Assembly (NCBI GenBank): GCA_917880885.1
Contig: OU862920.1
Location: forward strand, 4,588,001 to 4,652,000
Direction of reading: 5' to 3'
Source: Limnephilus marmoratus
Lineage: Eukaryota > Arthropoda > Insecta > Trichoptera > Limnephilidae
Length of the DNA stretch: 64,000 nucleotides
Part shown: positions 9,141-19,026 of the stretch, piece after piece
Numbering within the stretch: the first letter of the stretch is position 1
How the letters are laid out: each line of letters starts with the position of its first letter
Made by a program: the position numbers and the translations under genes
Notes under the pieces: model-generated
Database searches by the model: none
The model's input: only the letters and a program-made list of their open reading frames with translations
Told to the model about the DNA's origin: nothing

Positions 9141-9545
9141 CTCGAGAGAACCACTTTCTTCAAATATATGAGTTAGCAGATTCCAACCTGGATTCAGGTT
9201 ATTGTAACATATAATGTGCTTTCCATATATCAAATAAATGTCGGATTTGATGTTCAGATAGAAAAACATCTCGAGTTGCGCATAACGATCGACCCATACA
9301 TCTATTTGAAAGCAGCTTGTTTTGTACATTTTAAGGATAACACTATTAAGTCCATCGTCTTCTTTTATTACGAAACTCTTGTCGATAATATTCATTCCAA
9401 TGTATTTCATGCATTTTGAATATTCTGACCAAGACCATTGCGAGGATGAATATTCTTCAGTCATCTCATTATTGATTGACCCAAAAGCGCTGTAATTAAA
9501 AAGTAAAACTATTAAAAATACGTATGATATTTCCACCTTTACCAT
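9141..9545 (-). CDS. Exon 1 of candidate membrane protein (signal peptide)
   Basis: The ATG at 9543-9545 opens MVKVEISYVFLIVLLFNYSA, a good signal peptide with likely cleavage near FGS. The mature part has Trp- and Tyr-rich sequence (SSQWSWSEYSKCMKYIGMN) and three cysteines. The exon ends GAG|GTAATT at 9141, a plausible donor. Joining to the acceptor at 7984 keeps frame (phase 0), removes a 1157-bp intron and gives about 326 residues. The frame also reads on to a stop at 9120, so an unspliced 141-residue protein is possible. An upstream in-frame GTG at 9590 is unlikely to be the start. The minus-strand TATATAA at about 9566-9572 is too close to this ATG to be its promoter. The intron contains a SINE, a minisatellite and retrotransposon debris. 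I recognise no domain. Confidence 0.5.
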
Positions 9546-9728
9546 TTTTATCAGCTTTTTAAAAATTATATAAAAACGTTCGTCTGTCACGAAAATAATT
9601 ACGATTGACAGGTCAATTGTTTCAGCTGATTTTAAAGAAACGTTTTTTTGGAATCAATTAAAATATTGCAGGTAGGTAGGTATCAGTACCGACTTAAAGA
9701 ATTTGATTAGGCGGAAATTTGTTAAATA

Positions 9729-10617
9729 CTAGGGCAGGCTGAAAAGTAATGCACACATCCTTGTAAAACACGAACAGCTTAAGTTTCAAAATCATATATT
9801 TAATTTTCAACATAGTCACCGCATTTCTCCCAACGTGTAACAAGTTTTTTCATTACGTAACTGAAAAATTCTTCGGACACTAACTTCTCAAATCCAGGAC
9901 TTGACAGCTGCCTTCACCTCGTCGTCCGAGGTGTAATGATTACCCTTGAGGGGGCTTTTGAGTAGAGGAAAAAAATAAAAATCGCGATGCGAAAGATTGG
10001 GGGAGTAAGAGTGGTGTGGAATCGGTTCAATCTTCAGGTTTTGCAGAGGCTCTAATGGAAGCCGTTTGTTCTCATCTATGAAACGGCATGATACTCATCG
10101 TCTACAGATTTTACGGTATCCTAATTTTTCAACAATGAAGCTGACACGTACCTTAGATATTCCAAAATGGTTTGTGATACTAGCACTTTTGAGTGATTCG
10201 CCGGTCATTTTGAATCAAATCGTGGACGAGTTTGGATTGTTTATCGTCTGTGTCGATGATCGGACGTCCGCTGCGTGTTTCATCCACAATAATTGCTTTT
10301 CCAGGGCCACAATCATAATATTTTAATACTCATAGATTTACAGTGCACGTATCAACAGCACCGTCACCATAAACATTTTTTTACTCACTTTTTCAGCAGT
10401 TAAAAATTCGATAACGGCACGCTGTTTACCTTGCGTTGACATAACACCAAATCATGTCTCCTTTCTTCCGCTTCTCAAAATACACTGGATGAGACCTGAA
10501 ACTTGCGCGTATGTATGGAGGAGGAATGTCACTTCCATATTCCACCTGACGCGCTTCTGAAGGTCATTTTGTTCGCGCTGTAAAAGCATGTGTACGTTAC
10601 TTTTCAGCCTACCCTCC
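9729..10617 (-). mobile_element. Internally deleted mariner element
   Basis: TIRs of about 30 bp (left CTAGGGCAGGCTGAAAAGTA, right reverse-complemented GGAGGGTAGGCTGAAAAGTA) are flanked by TA (9727-9728 and 10618-10619). This is the Tc1/mariner signature. The element is 889 bp, shorter than the usual 1.3 kb or so, because the middle of the transposase is gone. Confidence 0.85.
9790..10500 (-). pseudogene. Mariner transposase remnant
   Basis: Minus-strand translation gives a helix-turn-helix end (SITNHFGISKVRVSFIVEKL, then GYRKICRR and a stop) followed directly by IDENKRLPLEPLQ and IPHHSYSPNLSHRDFYFFPL with KSPLKGNHYTSDDEVKAAVK. That resembles the mariner C-terminal catalytic motif YSPDLAPSD. 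The Asp of YSPD is replaced by Asn, several stops are present, and the first two catalytic Asp regions are missing. Dead copy. Confidence 0.75.
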
Positions 10618-10619
10618 TA

Positions 10620-10918
10620 TTTATAAATAAGCTTTCACATGTAACAAATCAATCTGTGGGAATTCTTGATTAGAGTTTGAACGTATGTACCTAATACACC
10701 GACACCGTTTTATTGAGAACCCGTACAGAACCCCTTGAGTAACTTAAGACGACATAATGCCCTAAGATGAGTCGGAATTTTAACAACGTAAGTGAAGAAG
10801 GCATTTCGGACGTAGGTACCTGTGGTCGAATTTTTCCTAGCAAGCCTAGAAAATAGACCTCGATGGAGTTTGTAATAAGTAGATCCGGTAAACTTATTAT
10901 TAAAATTTCAGATATTTC
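10620..10918. other. Spacer between mariner and P copy 3
   Basis: Nothing recognised. A minus-strand open frame here has no domain. Confidence 0.4.
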
Positions 10919-11117
10919 TAACTGATAACCAGCGGCTGAGAATTCAATTTGCAAAACCCTTGCAATTGTTCAGGGCCGTTTCGATGAGAAGGATTGATTA
11001 TTCTCCATGCCAGCATTCTTAACTAATAAAATAACCCAATATCGATTTTATGTGATTCAAAATTTGCTTATCTTCACGGTTTTGAGAAATTTTATTGGTA
11101 ACCTGAATGTTACCTAC

Positions 11118-11534
11118 TAAGGGTCGACCGAGACAGGTTTCTCGTTCTCGGCCGAGACCGAGAATAGATAAATAATTTGTTTAAAATAGTTTTAATAATC
11201 AAAATTGAACAACATGATATAAAAAGCAATTTTTCTGCGTTTTCACCCTTCAAAGTGTGTCGCCTCATGTCGTATAATTGACCAGCTCTGCTAGAGAGCT
11301 GTTCACTTCTTACACCAGTATGGGGTGCTGACTACTCTCTCACGCACTGACAGTACTGACACCAAGTGACGAATGTGGATGCGCGCGGTAGATTTGAATC
11401 CCAATATCCTATACCGTACCTACTTACAACGGTCTCGGTTATGGTCCAGAATCTGAGAACCGAGACAGAGTTCTCGGCAGAATTTGTAGCCGAGAATGCC
11501 GGGACCGAGACTGAAACCTCTCGGTCGACCCTTA
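11118..11534. mobile_element. Non-autonomous hAT, 417 bp, perfect 8-bp duplication
   Basis: Ends TAAGGGTCGACCGAGA and TCTCGGTCGACCCTTA form a perfect 16-bp TIR. The flanks are the direct repeat TTACCTAC (11110-11117 and 11535-11542). Other P copies show the empty site as TTATACCTACATCC at this position. GA/CT-rich subterminal repeats (CGAGAC, TCTCGG) resemble hAT subterminal motifs. No transposase. Confidence 0.9.
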
Positions 11535-11892
11535 TTACCTACATTCAAGTTAGCAATTAAAAAATTTCAAACTTGTGATGAAAAATTATGTATATTTTGT
11601 AATTATTATTTGATCGGAAGTATTTATTGATTTCAACACAATTTTACAATTCGCGGTTTTTGTTCTGTTTTTTCTCTGTCTCCATAAACCGGAACTCTTC
11701 CTCTTCTTCTCTTTCTGCTAGGCTGCTAATTCCGTCCCATTGCTGGTCACATATATATAAATGGGTGTTACAAATGTCTAAGAAAAATAAGTGTGTAAAA
11801 AAATCTGAAATATATTAGTTTGTAAGACCATGAATATTTTTCGTCACAAAAACATGCGCGGGTTTTTATAAATGATTTTATTTTATCTAAGG

Positions 11893-12027
11893 TTATGAAA
11901 TGTAAAAACCATGTAATGTAAAAACTATGTAATACAATGTAAAAAGTACGTAATTCAATATTCTAGTTAAGTAAGTGAAAATGTTATTTTCTTTTTTACT
12001 GGAATAAAAAAAAAAAAAAAAAAAATA
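11893..12027 (+). mobile_element. Non-LTR retrotransposon tail with poly-A
   Basis: The 135 bp absent from other P copies end in GGAATA followed by more than 20 adenines. It contains an internal direct repeat of TATGAAATGTAAAAACCATG-type units. No coding capacity. It is probably a 5'-truncated retrotransposon or SINE insertion. Confidence 0.6.
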
Positions 12028-12322
12028 GAACTAAAATTAAAATTCTGACGAGTAGCTTTTCTAGATAATTTATTAATTTATATTGGCAGATTTGTTAAAA
12101 TACGATTTATTAAATGATTTAAAATGTGTTGTATAATACAACATTTTGTTCGAAAATTTAACAAATCCGCCAACGACCAACGGCATAACTCGTTTTTCAA
12201 AATTTAAAACATACCTTTACTGGGTAAAATAACAATCTTTGGGAATCGATTTATATTTTTTTGTGGAAAGGATTTCATTTAAAAATGACATACTTCTGAT
12301 TGTGTCTGATGATTCCCCCTTA

Positions 12323-14028
12323 CCGCAAAATTTATTGTTAAAACATTTTATATTTTTTTCTGACCGTTTTACGTAAAATATTTTTATTTTTTTATTTGTT
12401 GGCTCTAAAAGAAATATAGTATCTAATAGTACTGCACTTACTGCACATCTGCGACGCCCGACGCATGATCTGCGCTCATTGGCCGCTTTGATTATGATGT
12501 TACTTTTAAAGGCTCCTAGTGATTGAGATGAAACGGAAATTATGCTAGGTCTACGCTAATTGGTCGTTTTGATTGTTCGATATTGTTTTGGTAAAGTTTC
12601 GCTTCTACCGCGTGTAAACTGCACTCGATTTTTATTTTATTTATTAAAACGTTATTTGATAATGTAGACCTCAATGTATGTCTTACCTGTATACCTGGCA
12701 AGGAGATAAATTATTTTGTATACATAAACACATGCATACAGCCTGAAAAAATGTTTATTAAATGGTTGTTTCCGAATCCTTGAAATGACTTAGCATCAAG
12801 CTGAAATATCAATCATTGTGGGAGGTCAGTGTAATTCTACAAGCCTCGTCATTGAAATCAATAAATGTTTACCTACGATAAAGTAATACGTCTGCGCTTT
12901 ATAACAATGCTAATTATATAATTCGTCCTATGCCCACCCCTCAGGTCTTGTGAATCCATACAATGTGGCTAATTTGGTTAATGCCTGGCCAACCTTGGCC
13001 GAACATTCCGCAAAATTACCGGAGAGTGACAGATTTGGCCGGCGAATGTTGAAACTGTGGAAATAGTCAGAAATACGGGTAATAAATCAAATAGATAGGC
13101 CAGTTAATTCTAAATATTATGTTCTTATTGATTACGCTTAATTACGCTAACATGTGCAGGCTTTGGGTTTGGGGGGGCGACCTCGGCTCTCCTTCGCCTT
13201 GCCTCCGGCTACTCGACGCTGAATTCCTTAGGGTCGTCGGATATTTCCCCCCAATCTCCCATTTACTTTTCTTTGAGGCATCACGGAGGAACCGGCTAAG
13301 GGGCGCGGAAGCTGAGTGTGGTTCACGACTAGACCGAATGTCATGCGCATTCTTGCTGGGACTGCCAATCGATTGAAGAGGACTCCCAACCGTTTGCCAT
13401 TCCCTTATTACTTATCTATTGTGTCTTCTTCCCAAACAGGTGCTTGTAGGATACGCTGGATACAATCACCCAGCGCTTGCCACCTCGTGGACTTTCACCA
13501 ACCTGTCCCATTGTCTTGTCTATATTTTGTCATACTAACACATATTGTATCTGTATTTCCCGCTAAGCACTTGCATACTGCTTACTAACAACGTATGCAG
13601 GGACATTGGAGGTCTAGTTTCGTTATCAAATGTAGAGACGTTTTTATCCAAAAAATTAGAGTCCTTGCAAGAGCCTTGAAGGGGTAACCATCTGTTACCT
13701 ATACCAGGGCGGGTAAGTGGTGGGTCCTCCAATGATTACGCTTCGTTGTAACGTTTAATCATTGAAAATAATATTAACAGCTCGCAACGAAAATACGATA
13801 ATTCAAAAAGACACCGACAATGTATTGATCCCAGTAAGACTAGAGTATCTGGGTGCAAATCCCAGTTGTGCCCATTATGTTTTATTTTAGTTGTCTTATC
13901 CGATTTTCTTACTCTTTTCGCCTCTTCTGAAGAAGAAATGAAACATCTCCTTGGTTTCCTGATACAAAGACAAAACATGGCTAATGGTGATTGACAGGCC
14001 AAACATCGCTGTAAGAACAAATTATGCT
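12323..14028. other. Long spacer, partly GC-richer, no gene recognised
   Basis: 12440-12570 holds a loose duplication (TCTGCGCTCATTGGCCGCTT / TCTACGCTAATTGGTCGTTT). A scrap of MITE A lies near 12600. 13140-13735 is noticeably less AT-rich, with open frames of up to 90 codons on both strands but no domain; an unrecognised retrotransposon UTR or exon is possible. 13850-13885 has a degraded B-box-like block (GGTGCAAATCCCAGTTGTGC) related to SINE family 2. Confidence 0.4.
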
Positions 14029-14290
14029 TTCACAGACTTAGAAACAATAAATGACTTCATGTACCTAGGCTCATCTAAGGCTGTGATATTTCTATACATG
14101 GACGTTTAGAGCCAGCGAAAGAAGGCGAATATTATGTAATAAGGTGGTAGAGAAAAATGCTCGGCATTCCATGGACAGTCTGAATTACAAATACATCCAT
14201 TCTGGAAGAGCTAGGCATCCATAACAACAGAATTTCAAATGTCTGCTCAAACGTATTTTAAGATACTTTGGACATGTTGCTCGTCAAGCT
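14029..14290 (+). pseudogene. Non-LTR reverse transcriptase C-terminal scrap
   Basis: Reads TDLETINDFMYLGSS, then after a disrupted stretch RKMLGIPWTV, a stop, ITNTSILEELGIHNNRIS, and later a FGHV-like end in another frame. YLGS ... IPW ... TN ... ILEELGI is the layout of the RT thumb and C-terminal region of RTE-like insect elements. Several stops and frameshifts. Confidence 0.6.
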
Positions 14291-14349
14291 CCATGTAGAA
14301 GAAATGTAAAAATTAACTTTCAGTTCAATGTTGCTAAACTCTCCCTTCA

Positions 14350-14445
14350 AATATTAAACCAGCTTTTCGTACAGGAAATATAGGTAATTTTTTGAAGAAC
14401 GCTAAAGATAACGACTAAAAATTAACTAATTCCTGAACAAATAAA
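14350..14445 (+). pseudogene. Penelope-like element fragment (linker before GIY-YIG)
   Basis: Translates NIKPAFRTGNIGNFLKNAKD, then a stop and KLTNS, parallel to NIKPAFYTRNNIGNFLRNTK at 35262-35465, where the GIY-YIG domain follows. Here the sequence breaks off before the endonuclease and runs into PLE terminal sequence. Confidence 0.65.
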
Positions 14446-14517
14446 CAAATGTAAGACATTTCGTTATTTGTTTTTGTGGTGTTATGCCGTGTTGCGCTAC
14501 CTCCTTCTTTAGCCAAC

Positions 14518-14549
14518 GTTTCGGACATCGTTGCAGTGTCCATCATCAG
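14518..14549 (-). ncRNA. Hammerhead ribozyme core in a PLE terminus
   Basis: On the minus strand CUGAUGA (14549-14543) is followed by stem II GGACA/UGUCC with a 9-nt loop, then GAAAC (14522-14518) and GUU. All invariant core bases of a type-I hammerhead are present. Stem III can be only two base pairs with no loop, a form known for PLE hammerheads, which may need dimers to cut. The surrounding sequence (TTTAGCCAACGTTTCGG, GTTACGCC-type block) recurs at 21210-21357 and 22468-22660. It lies about 270 bp upstream of the PLE coding region. Confidence 0.7.
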
Positions 14550-14817
14550 GGCAGATCCGGCAGATCCGGTAGATGTGTAATGTTAGTGGTGAAGTATGTG
14601 CTTATTTACTTCGAAGCGATACCGTGTGGCCAGCTATGCTAACTTTCACCGGTTCAAAATAACCGCGATAAGCAGTGGCGTCATTGCCGCGGAAAGGAAT
14701 AGAAATTTCACTAAGTCGTGGTATTTATGCTAGCCAGGGGCAAGTCCGTTTGCGAAATGCCGACGGAAGTGGCTCCATCTCTTAACGAATTCTAAAAATT
14801 AGAAATCATAATGGTAA

Positions 14818-16188
14818 GAATTTTACAGAACTCCTACCCTGTACGGTCTTCCGAAAATACATAAAAAGGATATCCCAATGAGACCGATTGTTAGTACTAT
14901 TGGTGCACCGACTTACAAACTCTCCCAACACCTTTCGAGATTGCTGCAGATGCAAACTGGTAAAACTGAATCTTGGATCAAGGATTCCACAGATCTGATC
15001 AGTAAGCTAAAAAAGACTGGGGAAGGCGATAACCTAGTCAGTTTTGATGTAGTGTCCCTTTTTACAAATGTGCCCCTAGAAGACTCCATGACAATGCTCA
15101 GGGAGATCTATGAGGACGACATTTGCAAACTTTTTGAACACTGCCTCAAAACGGGATATTTTGCATTCCAGGGTGAACTTTTGGAGCAAATGGAAGGAGT
15201 TGCGATGGGCAGTCCGTTGTCTCCAGTACTAGCCAACTTTTTTATGGAGAAGTTTGAAGAAATGGCACTCGACACAGCTTCAGCTGTTCCCAAGGTATGG
15301 TAGCGTTATGTTGATGATGTCTTCGCCATCTGGCCTTATGGAACAGAGAAACTGAATGAATTTATGGATCATCTTAATTCACTCCACAGTAAAATCAAGT
15401 TCACAATGGAAGTGGAAAACGATGCAAAAATCCTGCCTTTTCTAGATGTGGAGGTGATGCGAAAAGAAGATGGTAATCTAGAACACACTGTATATAGAAA
15501 TCCAACTCATACAAATCGGTATCTACATGCCGATTCGCATCACCACCCGGCGCAGAAGAGAGGACTTATCCGTACGTTTATGACCCGAGCGACCAGTTGT
15601 GAAGAAACAAAAATCGGAGCAGAACTTACAAAGCTGACTGATGCACTGGAGCGCAACGGTTACAGAGCTAAACAAGAGATAAAAGGCTGCGCTTTCTTGC
15701 CTTACGTTCACAACGTGACAGACAGAATTGCCAGGCTGTTGAGGAAAGATAGCATCAAGACTGTCTTCGGTGCCACAACTAAAATTCAAGATCTACTGAG
15801 GTCTGCAAAGACTAAGTTTCCTCTGGAAGCAGATGGAGTGTATAAACTCAGCTGTTCCGGATGTGACAAGGTTTATGTAGGCCAGACAGAGTGGACGATC
15901 TCTAAAAGGATAGCAGAACACTTTCGTGCTTGTAAACTCGGCCACCCTGATAAATCGGCAATCGCTGAGCACTTAATCGAAACCGGCCATTACTTTGGAT
16001 TTGTTCCTGAGGTCCTGGGAAGACCCAAAACTTATAGAGCACGCCTGATTACGGAGGCAGTTGAAATCTACAAAAATCCATTTAATATTAATAGAGACGA
16101 CGGAGTTAAGCTCAATAGCTCTTGGTATCCGGTAATTGACGGCTACACTAAATCTAAACGCAAAAAACCATGTCTAAGTATACAGTAA
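14818..16188 (+). pseudogene. Penelope-like element: reverse transcriptase plus GIY-YIG endonuclease, one stop
   Basis: PLEs copy themselves with an RT fused to a GIY-YIG endonuclease. The frame is open from 14818 (just after a TAA), so it is 5' truncated. It encodes LYGLPKIHKKDIPMRPIVST near the start, SFDVVSLFTNVPL (motif A Asp), MGSPLSPVLANFFME (motif B), then RYVDDVFAIW (motif C), PFLDVEV and HPAQKRGLIRTF. The GIY-YIG domain begins near 15838 (VYKLSCSGCDKVYVGQT, KRIAEH, AIAEHLIETGH). A single in-frame TAG at 15301-15303 sits just before RYVDD. The first ATG is 14878. The rest of the frame is clean, so the copy is fairly young. The 3' end (16080 onward) is partly duplicated at 16275-16415. 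Confidence 0.85.
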
Positions 16189-16274
16189 TGCCAGCTCGTG
16201 GTAAACCATTTTTGTTTTATACCTTTATATTGACTAAATTCGCTTTAACCATTGTAATTCTAATTCTAACACTC

Positions 16275-16415
16275 TAGTAAAATCCTTTTAATATTGATAT
16301 ACGACGGAGCTAAGCTCAATAGCTCTTGGTATCCGGTAATTGACGGCTACACCAAAGCTAAACGCAAAAAAACCATGTCTAAGTATATAGTAATGCCAGC
16401 TCGTGGTAAACCATT
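16275..16415 (+). repeat. Direct duplication of the PLE 3' end
   Basis: AGCTCAATAGCTCTTGGTAT through TAATGCCAGCTCGTGGTAAA repeats 16085-16212 with few changes. It is a separate, truncated 3' terminus or a tandem duplication, about 200 bp downstream. Confidence 0.8.
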
Positions 16416-16424
16416 TTGTTGGGA

Positions 16425-16858
16425 TGGTGACCAGGGGATGGAGAGGGGGGGGAGGGAAGGAAGGGGAAAGGGGAAGGATGGAGGAAGGTGTGGGTAGGGG
16501 TAGGGGGTGGGGGAAGGAGGTTGATGGGGGGTGAGTGGTGTGGGGAAAGGGAATGTGGAGGCGTAGGGGGTGAGGGGAGTGGTGGGTGGAGGGAGAGGGG
16601 GAGGGAGTTGATGGGGGGAGTGGAGTGGAGAGAGGGAAGGTGGAGGAGGCGGAGTGGGGTGGAAGAGGGGGGAGGGAAGGAAGGGAAGGGGAAGGGGAAG
16701 GGGGGGGGGGGGGGTTGATGGGGGAGTGGAGTGGGGGGAGGGGTGGGTGGAGGGGAAGGGGGATTGATGGGGGGAGTGGAGTGGGGAGAGGGAAGGTGGA
16801 GGAGGCTGAGTGGAAATCCCCTAATACCATGCGAGCGAAGCCGCGGGAAAAAGCTAGT
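16425..16858 (+). repeat. Purine-rich degenerate array with hairpin-type 3' end
   Basis: About 390 bp of G/A-rich sequence (GGGAGGGAAGGAAGGGGAAA type units, GTTGATGGGG repeated, a long G run near 16700) has almost no C or T. It ends with ACCATGCGAGCGAAGCCGCG, GGAAAAAGCTAGT. The same body and end lie reversed at 8042-8150. The Pro-rich and Gly-rich open frames here are composition artefacts. Confidence 0.65.
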
Positions 16859-17118
16859 TACTAATAAAGGAAAACACTGAGATAACTTGAAGTCTTAGAA
16901 ATTGAAAATAAAACCCCTTAATAAGAATGAGTCCTTAATCAATAAAAAAATATTATTTTATAGTCCTATCTTAGATATTATGTTCCTTTTCAATGTCTGT
17001 TCTGTTTCCACCCCCCACTCCTCACTAATCCCTAGCCACACCCCCACCCCTACCACAACACTTAGTTTACACAAAACATTGAACTCTTCTATTGTTTTGT
17101 AATTGCCAAGTCATATTA
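16859..17118 (+). other. Probable PLE 3' untranslated region with C-rich tract
   Basis: CCACCCCCCACTCCTC and CACCCCCACCCCTACCAC tracts precede the ribozyme-like motif at 17119. The same C-rich tract, hammerhead-like motif and A-rich end occur at 40650-40790 and 57690-57905, so this is likely a PLE terminus. Confidence 0.5.
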
Positions 17119-17150
17119 TTGAGGAAGGAATGGTCATTCTGAAACCGGTC
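17119..17150 (+). ncRNA. Degenerate hammerhead motif in a PLE terminus
   Basis: UUGAGGA (17119-17125), stem II GGAAU/AUUCU with loop GGUC, GAAAC (17141-17145), CG, GUC. Only the first C of CUGANGA is changed to U. That C is invariant in hammerheads, so the copy is probably inactive. Confidence 0.55.
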
Positions 17151-17159
17151 GGCGTTAAT

Positions 17160-17870
17160 AAAATATATCAGTGGTTCTATCAAAGAAATATTGTTTCATT
17201 TATTTATAATGGATAACCACAAAGTTATAGCTACTTTCAGAAGAATAAATTTAAATAAATTTATAATTTATTATTTTTTCATTTCTTTCTGAAATAAGAT
17301 TTTGTTTTGCTTATTTCTGTAGTAGGTATAAGCTGAAAGAATCTGAAGTAATTGTGGTGGGAGTACGTCCTAAGTTAGCTCATTTTGGTCTTACTTTTGG
17401 CAAAATTGACATTTTCATCCATAGAAATGTTTTCTGTAAATTTTAATTTTCAATTTCATTGGCCTGCAACTAGCCTGGCAGTCTACGGAAGTCCTGAAGC
17501 CTAAGGGTTTCGACGAAAAAATATATTTCACTTTTTAAAGTGCTGACCTACGATAGTAAACCCAAAAATGCACACAAAATATTTAGAACGGTGAGCTCTG
17601 ACGTTTTCTATTTATGTATATGAAACATACAATGTCTTTCAAAACAAGTATTCCACCTCCCGCACTCAAAAACAAATTACACACAACATTAATTTCTCAG
17701 AAGGACGTGCACAAAACACAATAATATCTTTTCAGACGCTGATATTTTCCATTTGTCCTCAGGTCAATTTACTAAATGCAAAATAGAAAAAAATTAAAAC
17801 AAATTGTTATTTACTAACCCCCTACCCCTGCTGTGTGTTATTTTCTCATTATTGTTATGTGGTTCTAAAA
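17160..17870. other. AT-rich spacer
   Basis: Nothing recognised. Confidence 0.4.
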
Positions 17871-17888
17871 CTAACTAACTAACTAACC
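17871..17888 (-). repeat. (GTTA)n tail of the RTE element
   Basis: AACTAACTAACTAACTAACC on the plus strand directly follows the RT stop codon on the element's strand. Short tandem tails are typical of RTE 3' ends, so this marks the retrotransposon's 3' end. Confidence 0.6.
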
Positions 17889-17889
17889 A

Positions 17890-19026
17890 TCACGCCGTTT
17901 CCCCGCAGGGGTAGGCAGAGAGGACGGACCGCCAAACATCCCGGTCTTGGCACACATTCCTTGCCTCGTTTACATTCATACAACGTCTCATACATTCTCT
18001 TCTATTATTCTGACTCTTGACATGGCCCGACTCAAGTATCTGATTCACTTGGTCGTGCCATGTCTTTCTTGGGCGTCCTCGACTTCTTCTACCATTCATA
18101 TTTGCGTCATATATTCTCCTTACACTCCTTTCCTCGTTCATTCGCTCTACATGCCCAAACCATCGGAGCGTTCCTTTCTTGATCTTATTCATCACGCTTA
18201 CATCAGCCTTGCATTCTTTGCGGATTTCCACATTTCTCACACGATCATACATGGTTTTACCACACATACGCCTTAGGGATCTCATTTCTACAGCGTTCAG
18301 TCTACTTTCATCCTTCCTCTGCCAGTTCCATGCCTCACTGCCATACATCAGGGTAGTTACCAGTACTCCATTATGGACGGCTAGTTTCGCGTCTTTGGAC
18401 AGTTTTTTGTTGCTGCCAACGGCGTTCAGTCCACCATTAATAGAGTTACCTGCATTCACCCTTCTTTCAATATCTCTATCAGCCTTCCCATCTCTCGTAA
18501 ACATACTTCCCAAATAAACAAACTCATCCACCTGCTCCAAGTATTCATCATTCACAACTATATTGCATTCTGTTTTCGTACTCTCTCTTTCAAACACCAT
18601 GACTTTAGACTTACTTACATTCATCATTAACTCATTCTTCATGCATACTTCGTTCATTCTTGACACGAGAGACTGTAGATCTTCCATACTGTTAGATATC
18701 AGCACCGCATCATCAGCATACAACAGGCAACATACTTCTAGATTACTCAATTTCGCACCCAATCCCATCTCTTTCAATTCTTGCATACAATTATCCATAT
18801 ATAGATTGAATAACCACGGCGACATTACGCAGCCTTGTTTAACACCTTTTGTGATGTCAAACCACCCCGTAAAATCGCCGTTCACCCTAACACATGCAAC
18901 GCTTCCCTCATACAGAGACGCAATTGCCTGTATGAGATACTTATTCACTCCATACTTGGACAATACCTTCCATAGCTTTTTCCTGTCAATTTGTTGTTTT
19001 AATGTGGTTCTTCTTTTTTTAATCAT
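17890..19026 (-). CDS. RTE-type non-LTR reverse transcriptase, 5' truncated
   Basis: This 378-residue frame is uninterrupted. RT motifs in order: KQGCVMSPWLF (63-73), YADD (103-106), SKSKVMVF (139-145), YLGSMF (171-176), then the C-terminal LRWFGHVERM (287-296) and RGRPRKTW (316-323), ending YPCGETA. This is the RTE-like layout. The AP endonuclease and the N-terminal RT part with the motif A Asp are missing. The true element sequence seems to begin near residue 12 (IDRKKLWKVL), and the residues before it are flank. The element copied its RNA through target-primed reverse transcription; this copy cannot, being 5' truncated. The clean frame suggests a recent insertion. A degraded relative is at 37888-38341. 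Confidence 0.85.
   Translation of the reverse strand: MIKKRRTTLKQQIDRKKLWKVLSKYGVNKYLIQAIASLYEGSVACVRVNGDFTGWFDITKGVKQGCVMSPWLFNLYMDNCMQELKEMGLGAKLSNLEVCCLLYADDAVLISNSMEDLQSLVSRMNEVCMKNELMMNVSKSKVMVFERESTKTECNIVVNDEYLEQVDEFVYLGSMFTRDGKADRDIERRVNAGNSINGGLNAVGSNKKLSKDAKLAVHNGVLVTTLMYGSEAWNWQRKDESRLNAVEMRSLRRMCGKTMYDRVRNVEIRKECKADVSVMNKIKKGTLRWFGHVERMNEERSVRRIYDANMNGRRSRGRPRKTWHDQVNQILESGHVKSQNNRRECMRRCMNVNEARNVCQDRDVWRSVLSAYPCGETA

Larger units (their letters stand above)
10919..12322 (+). mobile_element. Family P element, copy 3, with two nested insertions
   Basis: Starts TAACTGATAACCAGCGGC and ends with GATTCCCCCTTA. Colinear blocks with the other copies include TTCTCCATGCCAGCATT, CAATATCGATTTTATGTGAT and AAAAATGACATACTTCTGA. 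A hAT (11118-11534) and a poly-A retrotransposon tail (11893-12027) split it. Removing both brings it back to about the family length. It is the most diverged P copy. Confidence 0.65.

Noticed and set aside
9561..9578. TATATAA on the minus strand as a promoter
   Set aside because: It lies only about 25 bp before the likely ATG, so the transcription start would fall at or after the start codon.
10066..10326. 86-codon plus-strand frame
   Set aside because: Antisense of the mariner transposase remnant.
16288..16864. Pro-rich (minus) and Gly-rich (plus) open frames of up to 180 codons
   Set aside because: They come from the purine-only tract, where stop codons are rare by composition. There is no domain and they overlap in several frames.
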